A DNA stretch of 41,560 bases from a virus. The stretch's first letter is position 1. Every line of letters starts with the position of its first letter. A model generated the notes under the pieces. It saw only the letters and a program-made list of their open reading frames with translations. It made no database searches and had not been told where the DNA came from. Of this stretch, positions 39,403 through 41,560 are shown one piece after another. The stretch is from positions 1-41,560 of the IMG/VR virus record IMGVR_UViG_3300009175_000033. One strand, given 5' to 3'. The position numbers and the translations under genes were made by a program.

Positions 39403-40629
39403 TTAAATATCTTCTGTCCAAGTAACAGAAATACCAACTGTTGAACTTGCTGAAGCCATTGCACTCATGGTTAAAATTTCTCCAGGTGCAATAATTATAT
39501 TAAAGGTAGCTAAATCTAGAACGGGAGAACCTTGAGCTCCTGATTGCATAGCAAAAATATAAGTTCCAGCAGTAGCAGTTGTTCCAGCAGTATCAAATGA
39601 CACAATTGAGTTACTAGAAGTAATTGTTGCTCCGCCTCCAGTTCCACTTATTGCAGTATATGAAGGAGATCCACCTATAGTTGCACCAATTCTTAGTCGA
39701 AGAGTAATTAATGTGTTATTTGTAGGAGTTGCCAAGGATAGCGACTGAAGTCTAACTAAACCTCTATTAACTTTAGTATTATATGTAGTGCAATTCTGCA
39801 AATTTAAAATACATGTTTCAGTAGTTGAAATACCGGCTTTATTATTATCTATTGCCCACTTAGGATTTCCAATAAAATTTCTTTCACCGCAAACAAAAGC
39901 ACCTACACTAGCGCAATACATAGTGACATTTGTTGTATTTCCACTATTTGCAGTAAATCCAATAAATTGCATAGATGGGTTACTTAATTGTGTAGCAGTT
40001 GATGTATTTGGATATTGAATTGTATGAACAAGAGCCCATATGCCCGACGGAGTTTCAACAAAAAAGAATATAGATCCATAACCCAAGTATGGATATTTAA
40101 TCATTACTGGAGAACCTTTAGTTGGATCTAAAGTAAGTCCAGAAGGACCAGTACCATTCATTGGATCTACATTCCAAGAAGCTTGAGCTGTAAAGTTAAT
40201 AGCAGCACCTGAATTGTAATAGCCAATACCAAATGATGTTCCGTGATATCCAAAGAAATAGCCATCAAAAATAGCATTACTTGCTACAGTACCAACTCCC
40301 CAGAATTGATCATTGTTTGCTACACCTGTTGTAAATAATGGTGTAAATCGTATTAATGTTCCTTGACCAGCTCTATATCTAATAATTCTTCTAGATGTTA
40401 TATAAGCATAATTTGTTGATACAGTCCCACTTTGAATACGTAATCGATTAACATTAGTATCAACAGTTGCACCAGTACCAGAAACTACACCAGTATTCCA
40501 TAGTTGAGAATTTAATCCATAAACGAAATCACCTTGTATAACTGGAGTTAGTTCAGCAGTTTCAAGAGTTCCAAAAGCTGACATATTAGATTGATTAAAA
40601 TTTGCTTGTGTTTGATTAAAGTATGCCAT
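39403..40629 (-). CDS. fibre or adhesin-like virion protein, paralog of 32527-34017
   Basis: 408 residues. The AYITSRRIIRYRAGQGTLIRFTPLF segment and the LNIIIAPGEILTM tail match the 496-aa protein in order. Beta-rich, with Gly/Thr/Asn bias. AAGGAAAATAA precedes ATG 40629. Shares its transcript with the collagen-like gene before it. Confidence 0.65.
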   Translation of the reverse strand: MAYFNQTQANFNQSNMSAFGTLETAELTPVIQGDFVYGLNSQLWNTGVVSGTGATVDTNVNRLRIQSGTVSTNYAYITSRRIIRYRAGQGTLIRFTPLFTTGVANNDQFWGVGTVASNAIFDGYFFGYHGTSFGIGYYNSGAAINFTAQASWNVDPMNGTGPSGLTLDPTKGSPVMIKYPYLGYGSIFFFVETPSGIWALVHTIQYPNTSTATQLSNPSMQFIGFTANSGNTTNVTMYCASVGAFVCGERNFIGNPKWAIDNNKAGISTTETCILNLQNCTTYNTKVNRGLVRLQSLSLATPTNNTLITLRLRIGATIGGSPSYTAISGTGGGATITSSNSIVSFDTAGTTATAGTYIFAMQSGAQGSPVLDLATFNIIIAPGEILTMSAMASASSTVGISVTWTEDI

Positions 40630-40638
40630 TTATTTTCC

Positions 40639-41070
40639 TTATACCATGAACCATTTTGAACCATTACATATAACTGTAATACTACTCCATTGATAACTAA
40701 TTATTTGCTTATTACTACCATCAATTAATTCTGATCCATTTCCTTTTACTGTTAAATTATTCGTAGTTCCATCAATTTTTTTAATAGTAAGAACTGCATT
40801 TGTACTTGTTGCGACTGGCGGCAACGACAATGTAACTGGTCCAAGTGTACAATCAACAAGTGCAACATCATTACTTGGAATTAATCCAGTTGCACCAGTT
40901 ATTGCTGTAGTTGTCCTTGGATACATTGGACCGGTTGCACCAGTAAATCCAGTTGCTCCTGAAACTGTGCTGGTATTAGAAGCCCATACTGTCCCATCCC
41001 ATGCCCACGAAAATAATCCTGAAGTATATACTTGTCCTAGAGTTGGAGAATTGGGGAAGTTAAGTGCCAT
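40639..41070 (-). CDS. short collagen-like fibre protein
   Basis: 143 residues. N-domain MALNFPNSPTLGQVYTSGLFSWAWDGTVW, a short GATGFTGATGP stretch and a C-terminal domain (ITGATGLIPSNDVALV ... TIKKIDGTTNNLTVKGNGSELID, ending NGSKWFMV) shared with the partial gene at the right edge. Late box 5 nt before ATG. Confidence 0.75.
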   Translation of the reverse strand: MALNFPNSPTLGQVYTSGLFSWAWDGTVWASNTSTVSGATGFTGATGPMYPRTTTAITGATGLIPSNDVALVDCTLGPVTLSLPPVATSTNAVLTIKKIDGTTNNLTVKGNGSELIDGSNKQIISYQWSSITVICNGSKWFMV

Positions 41071-41075
41071 GTTAA

Positions 41076-41083
41076 TATTTATC
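41076..41083 (-). promoter_or_regulatory. late promoter box GATAAATA, 5 nt from ATG
   Basis: Minus strand, 5 nt before ATG 41070; predicted leaderless. Confidence 0.65.
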
Positions 41084-41133
41084 CTCTAATAGATTAATGT
41101 TTATTGTTGGAAAATATGACACAATAGTCTCCT

Positions 41134-41560
41134 CTACACTATATACCAATTTGAACCATTACATACAACTGTAATACTTACCCATTGGGTGCTTATTATT
41201 TGAGTATTACTATTATCTATTAGTTCAGCAGCATTTCCTTTAACTGTAACTGTATTTGCTGTTGAATCAATTTTTTTAATAGTAATCATTGAATTTGTAC
41301 TTGTTGAAACTGGAGGTAATGTTATTATAAAAGAACCAGTGGTACAATTAGCAAATATAACAGCATTACTTAAAGTTAAACCAGTTGCTCCAGTTAGTGT
41401 TGGTGTTGACGTTGGATATGTTGCTCCAGTTGCTCCGATAATAGCTATAGATGAAATTCCTGTTACCCATTGGTAAGAATCTCCATCATAATAATAAACA
41501 TAAAGATTTCCGTTATTTGAATTCCACCACAAGTCGCCTATTGAAGGAGATGATGGAGGA
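41134..41560 (-). CDS. collagen-like fibre protein, 5' end beyond the window
   Basis: About 142 residues visible, frame still open at 41560 (PPSSPSIGDLWWNSNNGNLYVYY). A TTG at 41532 is internal, not a start. The C-terminal domain (TIKKIDSTANTVTVKGNAAELID, ending NGSNWYIV) is close to that of 40639-41070. Confidence 0.75.
   Translation of the reverse strand, partial: PPSSPSIGDLWWNSNNGNLYVYYYDGDSYQWVTGISSIAIIGATGATYPTSTPTLTGATGLTLSNAVIFANCTTGSFIITLPPVSTSTNSMITIKKIDSTANTVTVKGNAAELIDNSNTQIISTQWVSITVVCNGSNWYIV

Noticed and set aside
41134-41532. Complete 132-aa gene starting at 41532
   Set aside because: That codon is a TTG inside a frame that continues to the edge of the window.

Overview
The window reads as part of the genome of a large, AT-rich, T4-like tailed phage (class Caudoviricetes, myovirus type). 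The evidence is phage-type replication genes (gp41/DnaB-like helicase, ATP-dependent DNA ligase, PD-(D/E)XK nuclease, class II ribonucleotide reductase), virion genes (PAAR spike tip, fibre proteins with collagen-like and repeat modules, a huge adhesin), homing endonucleases, and host-type auxiliary genes common in phages of aquatic bacteria (bS21, speD, Hsp20, ClpX, ClpS). No photosynthesis gene is present and the host cannot be named. Nearly everything is on the minus strand; only a phosphoesterase (about 0.7-1.4 kb) and an early-type cluster (18.7-20.1 kb) are on the plus strand.

Layout. 0-3.2 kb: small accessory genes including a degenerate phosphoesterase and an orphan NADAR protein. 3.2-6.8 kb: glycosyltransferase, then a proteostasis/translation block (ClpS, Hsp20, bS21, ClpX with zinc finger and an IGF ClpP-docking loop). 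6.8-15.4 kb: coiled-coil membrane protein, a 29-aa membrane peptide, an 1857-aa adhesin with BACON-like domains and a repeat-bearing fibre. 15.4-18.5 kb: DNA ligase and very small genes, two with WGR-like domains. 18.5-20.1 kb: divergent early control region with a possible structured RNA and a plus-strand operon. 20.1-24.6 kb: structural genes ending at the PAAR protein. 24.6-30.6 kb: Sm-like protein, NrdJ, GIY-YIG and HNH homing genes, PD-(D/E)XK nuclease. 30.7-36.5 kb: virion proteins, fibres, XhlA-like membrane protein, SpeD. 36.6-39.4 kb: pentapeptide-repeat paralogs and helicase. 39.4-41.6 kb: more fibre genes, the last running off the edge.

Two promoter classes are visible. Early promoters are sigma70-like (TTGACA, 17-18 bp, TATACT/TATAAT). 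Late promoters carry GATAAATA, close to the T4 late box TATAAATA, found just upstream of eleven minus-strand starts. At several genes the promoter sits so close to the ATG that the transcript should begin at or within a base or two of the start codon, suggesting leaderless mRNAs alongside ordinary Shine-Dalgarno messages.

Four genes look broken by single-base indels near short homopolymers (near 310, 1645, 19765 and 30190). They may be real frameshifts or assembly errors. Many genes have no recognisable function; these are described, not named.
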